64,000 bases of DNA from an uncultured Candidatus Melainabacteria bacterium (GCA_934718275.1 CAKUZD010000008.1:1-64000), one strand, 5' to 3'. Counted from the first letter of the stretch, positions 9,033 through 17,706 are shown. Notes: generated by a model from the letters alone, not told the origin. Translations and numbers: made by a program.

Positions 9033-9896
9033 TTAACCTTTTACTTGACTCATAACTTCGTCAGCGAAGTTTTCTTGACGTTTTTCAAGACCTTCACCTA
9101 ACATATATCTAGTGAAAGCTTTGACTGTTAATTTGCCTTCAATCAATTGTCCAACAGTTACGTCAGGATTTTTGATGAATGGTTGTTCAAGAAGAACTCT
9201 TTGTGACATAATTTTGTTTACACGACCTTCAACGATTTTAGCTCTGATTTGTTCAGGTTTCTTTTGAAGATCTTCTTTTCCCATTTCAACTTCTGTTTCG
9301 TGGTCGATAACAGATTGAGGAATTTCTGCTCTTGTAATGAATTCAGGTGCAGAAGATGCAATATGTAAACAAATATCGTTCATTAGTTCAGCATCTTTGT
9401 TGTCAGTTTCAATTAGGACACCAATTTTGCCGTTGTGAATGTAAGAAGCTGTGTTTCCTTCGTAACGAACAAATCTTCTGAAAGTAATTTTTTCACCGAT
9501 AGAAGCGATTTTTTCTTTAATAACTTCAGAAACAACTTTTCCGCATTTAGGGCAAGTTGAAGCAAGTAAAGCATCAACATCGGCAGGGTTTGAATTTGCA
9601 ACAAGTTCAGCTAATCCGTTAGCTAATTCTTTGAATTCTTCGTTTTTAGCAACGAAATCAGTTTCACAGTTCAATTCAACCATAGCGCCACAATTGTCTT
9701 GGATTGAAGAAGTAACAACTCCTTCAGCAGCAATTCTGCCCATTTTTTTATCAGCAGAAGCCATCCCTTTTTGGCGAAGGATTTCCATAGCTTTTCCCAT
9801 GTCGCCATCTGTTTCAACAAGTGCTTTTTTTGCATCCATCATGCCTGCACCTGTTTTATCACGAAGTTCTTTTACCATTTGAGCTGTAATATTCAT
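9033..9896 (-). CDS. tsf: Translation elongation factor Ts
   Basis: The 287-residue EF-Ts is the guanine-nucleotide exchange factor of EF-Tu. The N-terminal UBA-like domain (VKELRDKTGAGMMDAKKAL) and the core signature VELNCETDFVAKNEEF (about residues 73-88) are clear. A CPKCGK sequence (about residues 118-123) inserts a cysteine pair in the first core subdomain. It is preceded in the same direction by rpsB, as in most bacteria, but the 155-bp gap between them is filled by repeats. AAGGAGAAT precedes ATG. Confidence 0.97.
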   Translation of the reverse strand: MNITAQMVKELRDKTGAGMMDAKKALVETDGDMGKAMEILRQKGMASADKKMGRIAAEGVVTSSIQDNCGAMVELNCETDFVAKNEEFKELANGLAELVANSNPADVDALLASTCPKCGKVVSEVIKEKIASIGEKITFRRFVRYEGNTASYIHNGKIGVLIETDNKDAELMNDICLHIASSAPEFITRAEIPQSVIDHETEVEMGKEDLQKKPEQIRAKIVEGRVNKIMSQRVLLEQPFIKNPDVTVGQLIEGKLTVKAFTRYMLGEGLEKRQENFADEVMSQVKG

Positions 9897-9926
9897 TTAT
9901 AATTCTCCTTATTTATATTAAGTTAA

Positions 9927-10042
9927 GCGAAACGTGAAAAGCGAGAAGTGAAAAGTTCTTTACATAAAAGCATTTTTAGTAAAATAATACTAATATCAAC
10001 TTCTGTAATGGTCTTTTCACATTTCACCTTTCACGTCTCACG
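9927..10042. repeat. Inverted arrays of GTGAAA-type repeats between rpsB and tsf
   Basis: The left arm at about 9927-9955 has GAAACGTGAAAAG and GAGAAGTGAAAAG units. The right arm at about 10013-10042 reads as the complement of the same unit family (GTGAGACGTGAAAGG, GTGAAATGTGAAAAG). The transcript of this rpsB-tsf spacer could fold into a long imperfect hairpin. Related units recur at 10977-11068, upstream of rpsB. Confidence 0.75.
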
Positions 10043-10051
10043 AATGTATTT

Positions 10052-10825
10052 TTATTCAGCAGCAACTTCTTCTGCTTTAACTTCAACACCTGCATCTTCA
10101 GGTTTGATTTCTTCAAGTTTTTTAGCGTTAGCATTAGCTTCTCTAAGTTGTTTGCCTTCTAATACAGCATCTGCTAATTTAGAAGTAATTAACTTGATAG
10201 ATCTGATTGCATCGTCATTACCCGGGATAATGTAGTCGATACCTTCAGGGTCAGCATTAGTATCTGCTAAGCAGATAACAGGGATGTTAAGTTTGTTAGC
10301 TTCTTTGATAGCGATATCTTCTTTCTTTTGGTCAACGATGAAGATTAAATCAGGAAGTCCTCTCATTTCTTTAATACCGCCTAAAGTTTTGCTCAATTTA
10401 CCTAATTCTCTGTTTAATTTAGCAATTTCTTTTTTAGGTAATTTTTCAGCGTGTCCTGAATTGATAAAGTCTTCTAATTCTCTAAGTTTGTTAACACGAC
10501 CTCTGATAGTTTCAAAGTTTGTTAACATGCCGCCTAACCATCTTCTGTTAATATAATAAGCACCAACTCTTGTTGCTTCTTCTGCAACAACTTCAGCTGC
10601 TTGTTTTTTAGTACCTACAAACAAGATATTTTTGTTTCTAGCTGCGAATTCTCTAACAACTGCATAAGCTTCATCAAGCAAATCAGTAGTTTTACGTAAA
10701 TCTAAAACATAAATACCATTTCTTGCTCCGTAGATAAACGGTTTCATTTTAGGGTTCCATCTTTGAGTTTGGTGTCCGAAGTGTACACCTGCTTCTAAAA
10801 GTTCAATCATAGATGCTACTGGCAT
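10052..10825 (-). CDS. rpsB: 30S ribosomal protein S2
   Basis: The 257-residue S2 is clear from the N-terminal [22 protein letters not shown], the central FVGTKKQA and the [20 protein letters not shown] signature. A C-terminal acidic/alanine extension (about 235-257, [20 protein letters not shown]) is lineage-variable. TAAAGGAGAAAACCG lies upstream of ATG. tsf is downstream. A conserved-looking hairpin (10887-10911) sits in the upstream leader and could be part of S2 autoregulation. Confidence 0.97.
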   Translation of the reverse strand: MPVASMIELLEAGVHFGHQTQRWNPKMKPFIYGARNGIYVLDLRKTTDLLDEAYAVVREFAARNKNILFVGTKKQAAEVVAEEATRVGAYYINRRWLGGMLTNFETIRGRVNKLRELEDFINSGHAEKLPKKEIAKLNRELGKLSKTLGGIKEMRGLPDLIFIVDQKKEDIAIKEANKLNIPVICLADTNADPEGIDYIIPGNDDAIRSIKLITSKLADAVLEGKQLREANANAKKLEEIKPEDAGVEVKAEEVAAE

Positions 10826-10886
10826 CGGTTTTCTCCTTTATTTTTAACTTATTGTACTACGGGTTAAACTGCCCCATCCGATTTGG

Positions 10887-10911
10887 ACTAGGATAAACCT
10901 ATCAGGCTAGT
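10887..10911 (-). promoter_or_regulatory. Hairpin in the rpsB leader, possible S2 autoregulatory element
   Basis: ACTAG (10887-10891) pairs with CTAGT (10907-10911), and the inner GATA pairs with TATC around an AACC loop. It lies 62 bp upstream of the rpsB start on the transcribed side. S2 leaders are known to carry autogenous control elements in several bacteria; the assignment here is inference from position and structure only. Confidence 0.4.
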
Positions 10912-10976
10912 ATAACCAATATTATTTTATTATAAACATGCTTTTATGCAAATTATTGTTTAGAATTATTAAATTG

Positions 10977-11068
10977 AGTGAGAAGTGAAACGTGAAACGT
11001 GAGAAGGCCGTATCGTTATAAATAAGTGAGAAGTGAAAAGGCTGTATCGTTATAAATGAGTGAGAAAC
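10977..11068. repeat. Direct repeat array (GTGAGAAGTGAAA...GTATCGTTATAAAT)
   Basis: The unit GTGAGAAGTGAAA ... AGGC[C/T]GTATCGTTATAAAT occurs at about 10978-11024 and again at about 11026-11058; a third GTGAGAAA start follows at 11060. The first copy contains two extra CGTGAAA subunits. It belongs to the same GTGAAA family seen between rpsB and tsf. It is non-coding. Confidence 0.8.
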
Positions 11069-11100
11069 AATATTATTACATTGGGCTACGTGCATAGCAC

Positions 11101-11138
11101 AAAAAAAACGGACTTTCTATCAAGATAGATTGTCCGGT
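11101..11138 (-). terminator. Rho-independent terminator with no identified upstream gene
   Basis: On the minus strand a hairpin (CGGAC and GTCCG outer arms at 11111-11138, inner CTATC/GATAG) is followed by eight T (eight A at 11102-11109 on the plus strand). It is a textbook terminator for leftward transcription, yet no convincing gene lies on its upstream side (11139-11741). Confidence 0.75.
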
Positions 11139-11741
11139 ATTTCATTTTCTGAAACAAAAAGGATTTACATTAACTTATATTGTGTATTTTTAAATCTTTT
11201 TCATCGCCCTTGCGAACATCGCAAACTCTTTACCCAATCCTTAAATATCCCTAATCATCACTTCTTCGGATTGTTCTTTATAATGAACGAAGCTTGGTAA
11301 ACAACCATCCCCGCTCCCAAAATATTGTATGTATTCATCATAGAATAAAGCAATAAAAAAAGAACAAAATTTCTTCAAATTTTCTAATCTTTTTACAATT
11401 AATTTTTGCGTAAATCCAAAGATTGACAATTAGTGCTAATTTATACCGATTAGAGCGAAATTTAAAAAATTTACATAATTTTTGTTAAGCTGATGTTAAA
11501 AACTCTTGCATAATCTGAAAAATCTTTTGGCTCGGATGGCATGGGCTATTTGTTGAAAATAAATATAAACTCTTATTACATTGATTTTTATAATAAAAAT
11601 ATGGGTATATTAATAAAAGCTGTAGTTAATACATTTATTTTGTAAAATGTGTTAACGAATGTAAAGAAATGGGTAATTCGTGAAATTCAGTGTTTTTCAA
11701 AGTTTTTACATATATAAGAGTATAAAAAAGAGAGATGTATC
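11139..11741. other. Long gap without a convincing gene; possible minus-strand ncRNA
   Basis: Only a weak 62-codon frame exists here (11241-11429, minus strand), with no usable ribosome-binding site or recognisable protein features. The region contains the perfect small hairpin TTGCGAACATCGCAA (11211-11225) and ends at the leftward terminator 11101-11138, which hints at an unprotected RNA gene. The last 100 bp (TTTACATATATAAGAG at about 11704-11720) are likely the promoter and leader of the coiled-coil gene at 11742. Confidence 0.4.
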
Positions 11742-12956
11742 ATGACTTCTGTTGGAAGACCAGGGTTGCAAAAACTGAATATTGTGCAGAACACTGCTAA
11801 TAAAACAGCAACAGTGTCTTCTAATGCTTTGAAAACTACAGCTGCAAAAGGGTTAGCTACTGCTCAAAGAGCAACCGGAGGTGTAAGTTATGGTATTTTG
11901 GCTCAACGTTCTACTGTTGGAACTGGTGCAATTTTTAATCCAAAACAATATAATAGTGATTCAATTGCTATGCAAAGAATGCAATTGAATTCAAATAGAG
12001 TTCAAGTAAATAATAATTTTGTTCCTATTTCTTCTAATCAATGTAGTAGCTCTGATAATAAATTTGCAACAGCTTTGATGGCTATGCAAATGTTGAATAA
12101 TACATTGGAATCTGCAATTCCAAAATCTAAATCAGATGGCACTGTTAAGGACAGTGTTCTTAGCCAAATAAAGAATGCCAAAACATCCGGTGATGTTGAA
12201 AAAACATTGAATGATGTAAAATCTCAGCTACAAAAAATTGAAACAGAAACTCCTAAATTAGAAAAAGAAGTTAAGGAAGCTAAAGAAGCTAATGATAAGG
12301 CAAAAACTAATTTACAAAATACAAATAAAGGTATAGAAACTGAAAAACAAAATATTCAAAACTATAACAGTCAAATTACAAAATTAAGTTCACAAATTTC
12401 AGGAGTTGATGCACAAATCAAGGTGTTAGAGCTTGAACTAAAATCGTGTAAATCTGATTATAGTTTGGCAAATTCTTCTCGTATTCAAGAGTTAAAAACT
12501 CGGATTGCGGAGCGAAAACAAGAAAAACAAGCTTATGAAACTCAAAAAGTAGAGGCAGAAAAATCAAAGACTGCTTCTGAAACTAAACTTAAAGAGTTGA
12601 ATACTAAAAAAGAAGAATATACAAAAGATGTTACTAATACCGGAAATACCGTAAAAGAAGCTCAGGCCAAGCTTGATAAAATGGCTGCGCAAAAAGAAAA
12701 ATTGGAAACTGCTAAAGGAGAAGCAGAAAAGAAATTACAAACGCAAAACCAAAAAGATACAACAAAGTTGAATTCTATGAAAAGTAAATTAGACGAATAC
12801 AAGGCAGAGTTCAACCGCGAAACAAAAGCTGATAAGAAAAGTAAAATATCAGAAAAATATACAGCATTAGCAAAAGAATTTAATTCAATGTTGGGTAATA
12901 TGTCGGCAGAAGTTTCTACCGGTTACCGATATTATGAAACAGATTTGGGAACATAA
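11742..12956 (+). CDS. Long coiled-coil protein, unknown
   Basis: The 404-residue protein has no signal peptide. Residues 1-110 are Ser/Thr/Asn/Ala-rich and probably disordered. About 135-375 form an almost uninterrupted coiled coil rich in K/E/Q (runs such as LEKEVKEAKEANDKAKTNL and ELKTRIAERKQEKQAYETQK). A short C-terminal tail ends in STGYRYYETDLGT. The composition resembles cytoskeletal or scaffold coiled-coil proteins, and database annotation by coiled-coil similarity (SMC-like) would be misleading. AAAGAGAGATG precedes ATG, and a terminator follows. Function unknown. Confidence 0.6.
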   Translation: MTSVGRPGLQKLNIVQNTANKTATVSSNALKTTAAKGLATAQRATGGVSYGILAQRSTVGTGAIFNPKQYNSDSIAMQRMQLNSNRVQVNNNFVPISSNQCSSSDNKFATALMAMQMLNNTLESAIPKSKSDGTVKDSVLSQIKNAKTSGDVEKTLNDVKSQLQKIETETPKLEKEVKEAKEANDKAKTNLQNTNKGIETEKQNIQNYNSQITKLSSQISGVDAQIKVLELELKSCKSDYSLANSSRIQELKTRIAERKQEKQAYETQKVEAEKSKTASETKLKELNTKKEEYTKDVTNTGNTVKEAQAKLDKMAAQKEKLETAKGEAEKKLQTQNQKDTTKLNSMKSKLDEYKAEFNRETKADKKSKISEKYTALAKEFNSMLGNMSAEVSTGYRYYETDLGT

Positions 12957-13041
12957 AGAAGTTAATAAATATATTGTTACATAATCTTTACTTTTAAATT
13001 TATCTAATTTATAATAGCCATATAGGCAGTATTGCCACAGA

Positions 13042-13071
13042 AAAAACGAACGAGATACCTCGTTCGTTTTT
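13042..13071 (+). terminator. Rho-independent terminator
   Basis: A 13-bp perfect stem (AAAAACGAACGAG, loop ATAC, complement to 13071) with T-rich 3' arm lies 86 bp after the coiled-coil gene. Confidence 0.9.
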
Positions 13072-13104
13072 AGCTAGTATAAGTCTTTTGAATAAAGCTT
13101 AGAT

Positions 13105-13131
13105 AGATTCTTCGCTCTGCTCAGAATGACG
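13105..13131 (+). repeat. Dispersed intergenic repeat (AGATTCTTCGCTCTGCTCAG core), copy 1
   Basis: AGATTCTTCGCTCTGCTCAG followed by AATGACG. Related copies lie at 16688-16745 and 22316-22419, always between genes. The core is a short repeat type seen in many bacterial genomes; here it lies upstream of rimP. Confidence 0.75.
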
Positions 13132-13202
13132 AAAAATTGGTGAATGAAAAACTAATAAAATCATCAAATATTAAAACAAAATTTACGTAGAAAGGGTAAG
13201 TT

Positions 13203-13685
13203 ATGAAGCAGGAAATTAACAGGCATGACGTTTTGGAGAAAATTACTCCGTTAATTGAAAATACGGCTATGCGTTTTGGCTATATTCCTATAGAAATTGA
13301 ATTTGTTAAGGAAAATCATAGGTGGTTTTTGCGAATTTACCTGTATTCAAAGGATAAAGAAGTTACCCTTGATGATTGTGAAAAGGTTACAAGAAGTTTA
13401 TCTGACTTTTTGGACGAACTTATTCCGGTTAAATATTATTTAGAGGTTTCTTCTCCGGGGCTTGAAAGAAAATTTAAGTCAGATAAAGAGTTTACTTATT
13501 TTAATGGAAGAAGGATTAGTTTGAAATTGAAAACACCGTTAGAGGGCGAAGAAGAAAAAATTTTTAAGGGTGAAATTTTGGATTTCAATGAAACAGACGG
13601 GTTGAAATTTTTTAGATTTGATGATGGAAAAGAGTTACAAATTCCAAGAGAAAGAATTCAATCTGCAAAACTATATATAGACTAG
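13203..13685 (+). CDS. rimP: Ribosome maturation factor RimP
   Basis: The 160-residue protein is required for 30S assembly. The N-terminal alpha/beta domain has the typical YLEVSSPGLERKFKSDKEF motif (about residues 79-97), and a C-terminal SH3-like barrel (FKGEILDFNETDGLKF) follows. It is followed by nusA after 36 bp, the conserved rimP-nusA pairing. AGAAAGGGTAAGTT precedes ATG. The window lacks the usual next genes (ylxR, infB, rbfA). Confidence 0.96.
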   Translation: MKQEINRHDVLEKITPLIENTAMRFGYIPIEIEFVKENHRWFLRIYLYSKDKEVTLDDCEKVTRSLSDFLDELIPVKYYLEVSSPGLERKFKSDKEFTYFNGRRISLKLKTPLEGEEEKIFKGEILDFNETDGLKFFRFDDGKELQIPRERIQSAKLYID

Positions 13686-13721
13686 AATTTAGAAATTTAA
13701 AATATAAGAAAGGAAACAAAC

Positions 13722-14954
13722 ATGATTAAAATTGGAACAGCGTTGTTTGAGGCTTGTGAAGAATTAGAAAGAGAAAGAGGTATTTCTAAGGAAGTTCTTA
13801 TTGCGTCTTTATGCGATGCCATGGTTGCAGCATATAAAAAACACATGCATATAAAAGAGGCTGATAATATTGAAGCAATTTTAGACGAACAATCAGGAGA
13901 AATTGGCGTATTTAGTACAAAACTTGTAGTTGACGAGGTTGAAGATGCTGATACGCAAATTACTTTAGCTGATGCAAAAGAAATAGCAGAAGATGTTGAA
14001 GTTGGCGATGAAATTAAAATTGAAGTTACTCCGGAACAATTCGGGCGTATTGCGGCTCAATCAGCTAAACAAGTTATTACTCAACGAATCAGAGAGGCTG
14101 AAAGAAATCTTGTTTTACAAGAATTTATGGATAAAAAAGGTACATTAACAACAGGGATTATTCAAAGAGTTGAAAATCGTAACGTTATTGTAAATATTGG
14201 TAAAACAGATGCGATTATGCCTCAAAAAGAACAAATTCCGGGGGAATATTACAAACCGGGTAACAGAATTAGAGTTTTTGTTCTTAATGTAAAAGAAACA
14301 ACAAGGTTGCCTCAGGTAATTGTGTCTCATGCGCATGCAGAAATTGTTAGAGAGTTATTTGAACTTGAAGTTCCGGAAATCGAAGATGGCATTGTTGAAA
14401 TTAAATCTATTTCCAGAGAAGCCGGTTATAGAACAAAAATTGCAGTATGGTCAAACGATCCTGAAGTTGACTGTGTTGGAGCTTGTATAGGACCAAGAGG
14501 CAGCAGGATACAAACTATCGTTTCTGAATTAAAAAATGAAAAAATTGATATTGTAAGATATTCGGAAGATCCGGTAGAATATATTGTTAATGCTTTGTCT
14601 CCTGCTAGAGTTGTATCTGTAGATATTTTGGCTGATGACGAGTATGCTCATGATGCTATGGTTGTTGTTCCGGATGATCAATTAAGCCTTGCAATCGGTA
14701 GAGAAGGTCAAAATGTTAGACTTGCTCATAAATTAACAGGTTGGAAGATTGATATTAAAAGTGTTTCTCAAATGGAAAGAGCAGAAGAACAAAATATTGC
14801 TAACTATGAAGAAACTCCGGAAGAAATTGCCGATGAAGCTGTAGAAGAAATTGATGAACTTCAACAAGAAATTGAAGAAGAAATGAATCAACAAGCTTTA
14901 GATGAAGAAGATCTTCAAGAAGAAGCTCCGGAAACGGATGAAACAGAAGAATAG
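13722..14954 (+). CDS. nusA: Transcription termination/antitermination factor NusA
   Basis: The 410-residue protein has the N-terminal RNA-polymerase-binding domain (about 1-125), an S1 domain (about 135-200, GIIQRVENRNVIVNIGKTDA), KH1 (CIGPRGSRI, about 256-264) and KH2 (AIGREGQNVRLAHKL, about 325-339). The C-terminal about 60 residues are strongly acidic (EEIADEAVEEIDELQQEIEE) in place of the acidic repeats of enterobacterial NusA. A terminator follows directly, so infB is not in this operon. Confidence 0.97.
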   Translation: MIKIGTALFEACEELERERGISKEVLIASLCDAMVAAYKKHMHIKEADNIEAILDEQSGEIGVFSTKLVVDEVEDADTQITLADAKEIAEDVEVGDEIKIEVTPEQFGRIAAQSAKQVITQRIREAERNLVLQEFMDKKGTLTTGIIQRVENRNVIVNIGKTDAIMPQKEQIPGEYYKPGNRIRVFVLNVKETTRLPQVIVSHAHAEIVRELFELEVPEIEDGIVEIKSISREAGYRTKIAVWSNDPEVDCVGACIGPRGSRIQTIVSELKNEKIDIVRYSEDPVEYIVNALSPARVVSVDILADDEYAHDAMVVVPDDQLSLAIGREGQNVRLAHKLTGWKIDIKSVSQMERAEEQNIANYEETPEEIADEAVEEIDELQQEIEEEMNQQALDEEDLQEEAPETDETEE

Positions 14955-14978
14955 TTTTTTGCAGATATAGTACAATGG

Positions 14979-15010
14979 AAAAGAACCTCAAAAAAGAGGT
15001 TCTTTTTTTT
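14979..15010 (+). terminator. Rho-independent terminator after nusA
   Basis: Stem AAAAGAACCTC (14979-14989), loop of six A, complement GAGGTTCTTTT, then a T run to 15010. It separates rimP-nusA from tuf. Confidence 0.93.
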
Positions 15011-15061
15011 GTTATATAGCTAAATGCACAAACATCTTGTTGTCTTTTTGTTGCTACCTTG

Positions 15062-15089
15062 TTGACAAAAAAATTTGAGCAAATATTAT
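15062..15089 (+). promoter_or_regulatory. Sigma-70-type promoter of tuf
   Basis: TTGACA at 15062-15067, 16-bp spacer, TATTAT at 15084-15089. It lies 68 bp before the tuf start and just after the nusA terminator, so tuf is transcribed alone. Confidence 0.65.
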
Positions 15090-15156
15090 ATATTTAAATG
15101 GCTTAAAATACCAAATTAGTATTGTAGTATAAACTAGAAAAAAGGAGATTAATCTC

Positions 15157-16365
15157 ATGGCAAGAGAAAAGTACGAACGTACCAAACCGCACGTTAACAT
15201 CGGTACAATTGGCCACGTTGACCACGGTAAAACAACATTAACTGCAGCTATTACTGCTGTATTGGCTGCTCAAGGACAAGCTGCATTGAAAAAATTTGAT
15301 GAAATCGATGCTGCTCCAGAAGAAAAAGCAAGAGGTATTACTATCTCTACTGCTCACGTAGAATACGAAACAGCTAACAGACACTATGCACACGTTGACT
15401 GTCCGGGTCACGCTGACTATGTTAAAAACATGATCACTGGTGCTGCTCAAATGGATGGAGCTATCTTAGTAGTTGCTGCTACTGATGGTGCTATGCCTCA
15501 GACTCGTGAACACATTTTGCTTGCTCGTCAGGTTGGTGTTCCTAACCTAGTTGTATTCTTAAACAAATGTGATATGGTTGATGACCCTGAATTGTTAGAA
15601 TTAGTTGAAATGGAAGTTAGAGAATTGTTAACTTCTTATGAATTTGACGGTGACAACATTCCATTCATTCACGGTTCTGCTTTGAAAGCATTGGAAGCTG
15701 CTCAAGCTAATCCTTCAATTGGCCGTGGCGAAGATAAATGGGTTGATAAAATTTGGGAATTGATGGATGCAATTGATACTTACTTCCCAACTCCTGAACG
15801 TGATTTAGACAAACCATTCTTGATGCCGGTTGAAGACGTATTCTCTATCACAGGTCGTGGTACAGTTGCTACAGGTAGAGTTGAACGTGGTATCGTTAAA
15901 GTTGGTGACGAAGTTGAATTAGTTGGTTTAGGCGAAACTAAGAAAACTACAGTTACTGGTGTTGAAATGTTCAGAAAATCTCTTGACCAAGGTCAAGCAG
16001 GTGATAATATCGGTGCTTTGTTAAGAGGTGTTGATAAAACTGATATTCAACGTGGTCAAGTATTGGCTAAACCTGGTACAATTCACCCACATACAAAATT
16101 CACTGCAAACGTTTACGTATTGACTAAAGAAGAAGGTGGACGTCATACTCCATTCTTCCCTGGTTACAGACCTCAGTTCTACATCAGAACAACTGACGTA
16201 ACTGGTTCTATCAAATTTGATGGTCAAATGGTAATGCCTGGTGATAACGTTGTAATGGAAGTTGAACTAATCGCTCCTGTTGCAATCGAAGAAGGTATGA
16301 GATTTGCAATCCGTGAAGGTGGCCACACAGTTGGTGCCGGTGTTGTTGACAAAATTATCGAATAG
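15157..16365 (+). CDS. tuf: Translation elongation factor Tu
   Basis: The 402-residue GTPase delivers aminoacyl-tRNA to the ribosome. Motifs: P-loop GHVDHGKT (19-26), DCPGH (about 81-85), NKCD (about 136-139) and GSALKAL. Domain 2 contains [12 protein letters not shown] and domain 3 [35 protein letters not shown] is the ribosome-binding region. Codon use is clearly optimised (more C-ending codons such as AAC, ATC and GAC than its neighbours), as expected for a very highly expressed gene. It stands alone, away from rpsL-rpsG-fusA. Confidence 0.98.
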   Translation: MAREKYERTKPHVNIGTIGHVDHGKTTLTAAITAVLAAQGQAALKKFDEIDAAPEEKARGITISTAHVEYETANRHYAHVDCPGHADYVKNMITGAAQMDGAILVVAATDGAMPQTREHILLARQVGVPNLVVFLNKCDMVDDPELLELVEMEVRELLTSYEFDGDNIPFIHGSALKALEAAQANPSIGRGEDKWVDKIWELMDAIDTYFPTPERDLDKPFLMPVEDVFSITGRGTVATGRVERGIVKVGDEVELVGLGETKKTTVTGVEMFRKSLDQGQAGDNIGALLRGVDKTDIQRGQVLAKPGTIHPHTKFTANVYVLTKEEGGRHTPFFPGYRPQFYIRTTDVTGSIKFDGQMVMPGDNVVMEVELIAPVAIEEGMRFAIREGGHTVGAGVVDKIIE

Positions 16366-16468
16366 TTTGTGAACAATCTATAGTTGAAGGTTAAGACATC
16401 TGTTTTACCGTATTTCAATTATGACAGTGAACAAAATGTTTTGTAATAAAACAACATTAATAAATATT

Positions 16469-16500
16469 AAAACGAGTTTGGAAACAAGCTCGTTTTTTTT
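16469..16500 (+). terminator. Rho-independent terminator after tuf
   Basis: AAAACGAGTTTG (16469-16480), GAAA loop, CAAGCTCGTTTT (16485-16496) with one G-T wobble, then T to 16500. Confidence 0.93.
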
Positions 16501-16502
16501 AT

Positions 16503-16530
16503 TGAAAAATAAGGTTTAATGTGTTAAAAT
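16503..16530 (+). promoter_or_regulatory. Candidate promoter of the first poly-G leader
   Basis: TTGAAA at 16503-16508 and TAAAAT at 16525-16530 (16-bp spacer), 31 bp before the leader ATG at 16562. Confidence 0.45.
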
Positions 16531-16561
16531 GAATATGTCGTATATGTCAAGAGAGGTTTTT

Positions 16562-16615
16562 ATGGAAAAGTTTGAAAAAAGACACGTTCTCGGGGGGGGG
16601 GCAATCGCCGTATAA
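16562..16615 (+). other. Poly-G leader reading frame 1 (pilin-leader relic)
   Basis: AGAGAGG five bases before ATG gives a strong start. The frame encodes 17 residues (MEKFEKRHVLGGGAIAV) and stops at 16613. Its tract of ten G (16592-16601) is identical in length to the tracts in the other two leaders. With 11 G the frame would read GGGGNRRITFRNHGFNLF and run on to 16776; that stretch parallels leader 2 (GGGGNRCITSHNKGFGLFG). Here it runs into a dispersed repeat and never joins the pilin at 16838, so it looks like a decapitated copy of a switchable pilin gene. Confidence 0.6.
16592..16601 (+). repeat. Homopolymer tract of ten G, copy 1
   Basis: The core TCGGGGGGGGGGCAATC is shared with 21434-21450 and 44144-44160. 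In an AT-rich genome three identical G10 tracts with the same flanks are not expected by chance. Confidence 0.95.
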
Positions 16616-16687
16616 CCTTTCGTAATCACGGTTTTAACCTGTTTGAGATATTAAAAAACTCGTTTTTTTATGAGGAAGTTTTAAAAA

Positions 16688-16745
16688 GATTTTTCGCTCT
16701 GCTAAGAATGGTAGAGTCTGTCACTCTGAATTTGATTCAGAGTCT
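16688..16745. repeat. Dispersed intergenic repeat, copy 2, with perfect hairpin
   Basis: The first part matches copies at 13105 and 22316 (TTCGCTCTGCTAAGAATG). The second part contains a perfect inverted repeat ACTCTGAAT-TTG-ATTCAGAGT (16723-16743). It separates the poly-G leader relic from the pilin promoter. Confidence 0.75.
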
Positions 16746-16770
16746 ATTTGTGCTGCCTGATTTTATGCAC

Positions 16771-16799
16771 TTGTAAAAGAATTGAAAATAGTATATAAT
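16771..16799 (+). promoter_or_regulatory. Promoter of the pilin-like gene at 16838
   Basis: TTGTAA at 16771-16776, 17-bp spacer, TATAAT at 16794-16799, 38 bp before the TTG start. It means this pilin can be expressed without the poly-G leader. Confidence 0.65.
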
Positions 16800-16837
16800 G
16801 GGAAGTAATACATCACAAAATAAGAAAGAGGTAAAAA

Positions 16838-17689
16838 TTGAAATTATTTAAGAAAGAGCAAGGGAGTTTTGGCGAAGTTAAAGAAGTATCTGCATTATCA
16901 GATTTTTGTTGTTTGGGAAAATGTTACGGTTTTATGCGGAGTGTTCTTAATAAGAGAAATAGAGAAGGAGGCTTTACTTTAGCCGAAGTTTTAATCACTC
17001 TTGGTATTATTGGGGTCGTTGCGGCTTTGACTCTGCCTAGCGTAATAGCAAATTACCAGAAAAAGCAGACTGTTGTTAAATTAAAGAAAGTTTATACAAC
17101 TTTGTCTCAGGCAGTAGATATGTCAAAAGCTGACTATGGAGATGTTTCGACTTGGGGGTTGGAAGAAGGTTATGGTACTGAGTCTGGGGCTGTAGCACAG
17201 GATTTTGTTTCAAAATTTGCAGATAAATTTGTTGTTCCTTATCTTGCAAAGGCGCAAAATTTAGGATATATTTCATTAGAAAATTTTGGTTATAAAAAGT
17301 TGCCTTCAAATTTAGATGGTACTCAGCCTTTGTGGTTGCAAAGCACAAGTCGCTCTAATATGTTTATTTTATCTGATGGTACCCCGATTGGGATAAAATA
17401 TGATACTATGAATATAGGTACTGAAGATGAACCAAAGTCTGTTGTTTGGGCAATATTTTTTTGGACAGATTTAAATGGTATTAATGGTCCCAATGTTGTA
17501 GGGCGTGATATCTTTTTATTTAAGTTAGAATTGTCAGAAAATGCGCGCTTATTACCTTATTATCATGAAAATTCCAGTTTTGCTTCCAATTTAAGGAATT
17601 GTAAGATTGGAGGTTTAGAATCTCGTGTTTGTACAGGAGTAATTGTGGCTGATGGGTGGCAAATGAAAAGTTATTATCCATGGCGGTAA
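16838..17689 (+). CDS. Type II/IV pilin-like protein (prepilin N-methylation motif)
   Basis: The 283-residue protein has an unusually long basic leader (about 45 residues) before the prepilin peptidase site: EGGFTLAEVLITLGIIGVV, with cleavage expected after the Gly before Phe and Glu5 conserved. The hydrophobic helix VVAALTLPSVI then anchors it. The C-terminal domain carries FFWTDLNGINGPNVVGRDIF, the signature shared by all four pilins in this window. A TTG start is preferred because AGAAAGAGG lies at the right distance; the ATG at 16934 would give a shorter leader. It is followed by a perfect palindromic terminator. Confidence 0.85.
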   Translation: MKLFKKEQGSFGEVKEVSALSDFCCLGKCYGFMRSVLNKRNREGGFTLAEVLITLGIIGVVAALTLPSVIANYQKKQTVVKLKKVYTTLSQAVDMSKADYGDVSTWGLEEGYGTESGAVAQDFVSKFADKFVVPYLAKAQNLGYISLENFGYKKLPSNLDGTQPLWLQSTSRSNMFILSDGTPIGIKYDTMNIGTEDEPKSVVWAIFFWTDLNGINGPNVVGRDIFLFKLELSENARLLPYYHENSSFASNLRNCKIGGLESRVCTGVIVADGWQMKSYYPWR

Positions 17690-17706
17690 TTATAAAAACA
17701 TACTAC

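Noticed and set aside
11203..11226. Possible 6S RNA similarity (GATGTTCGCAAG on the minus strand)
   Set aside because: The match is only the loop of a small perfect hairpin (TTGCGA-ACA-TCGCAA reversed); no long closing stem or open bubble of 6S RNA could be traced.
11241..11429. 62-codon minus-strand frame upstream of the leftward terminator
   Set aside because: No Shine-Dalgarno sequence and no recognisable protein character; a non-coding RNA is as likely.
16592..16601. Poly-G tracts as sequencing artefacts
   Set aside because: Not fully excluded, but three tracts share flanks, leader position and frame offset, which error would not produce; the exact number of G remains uncertain.
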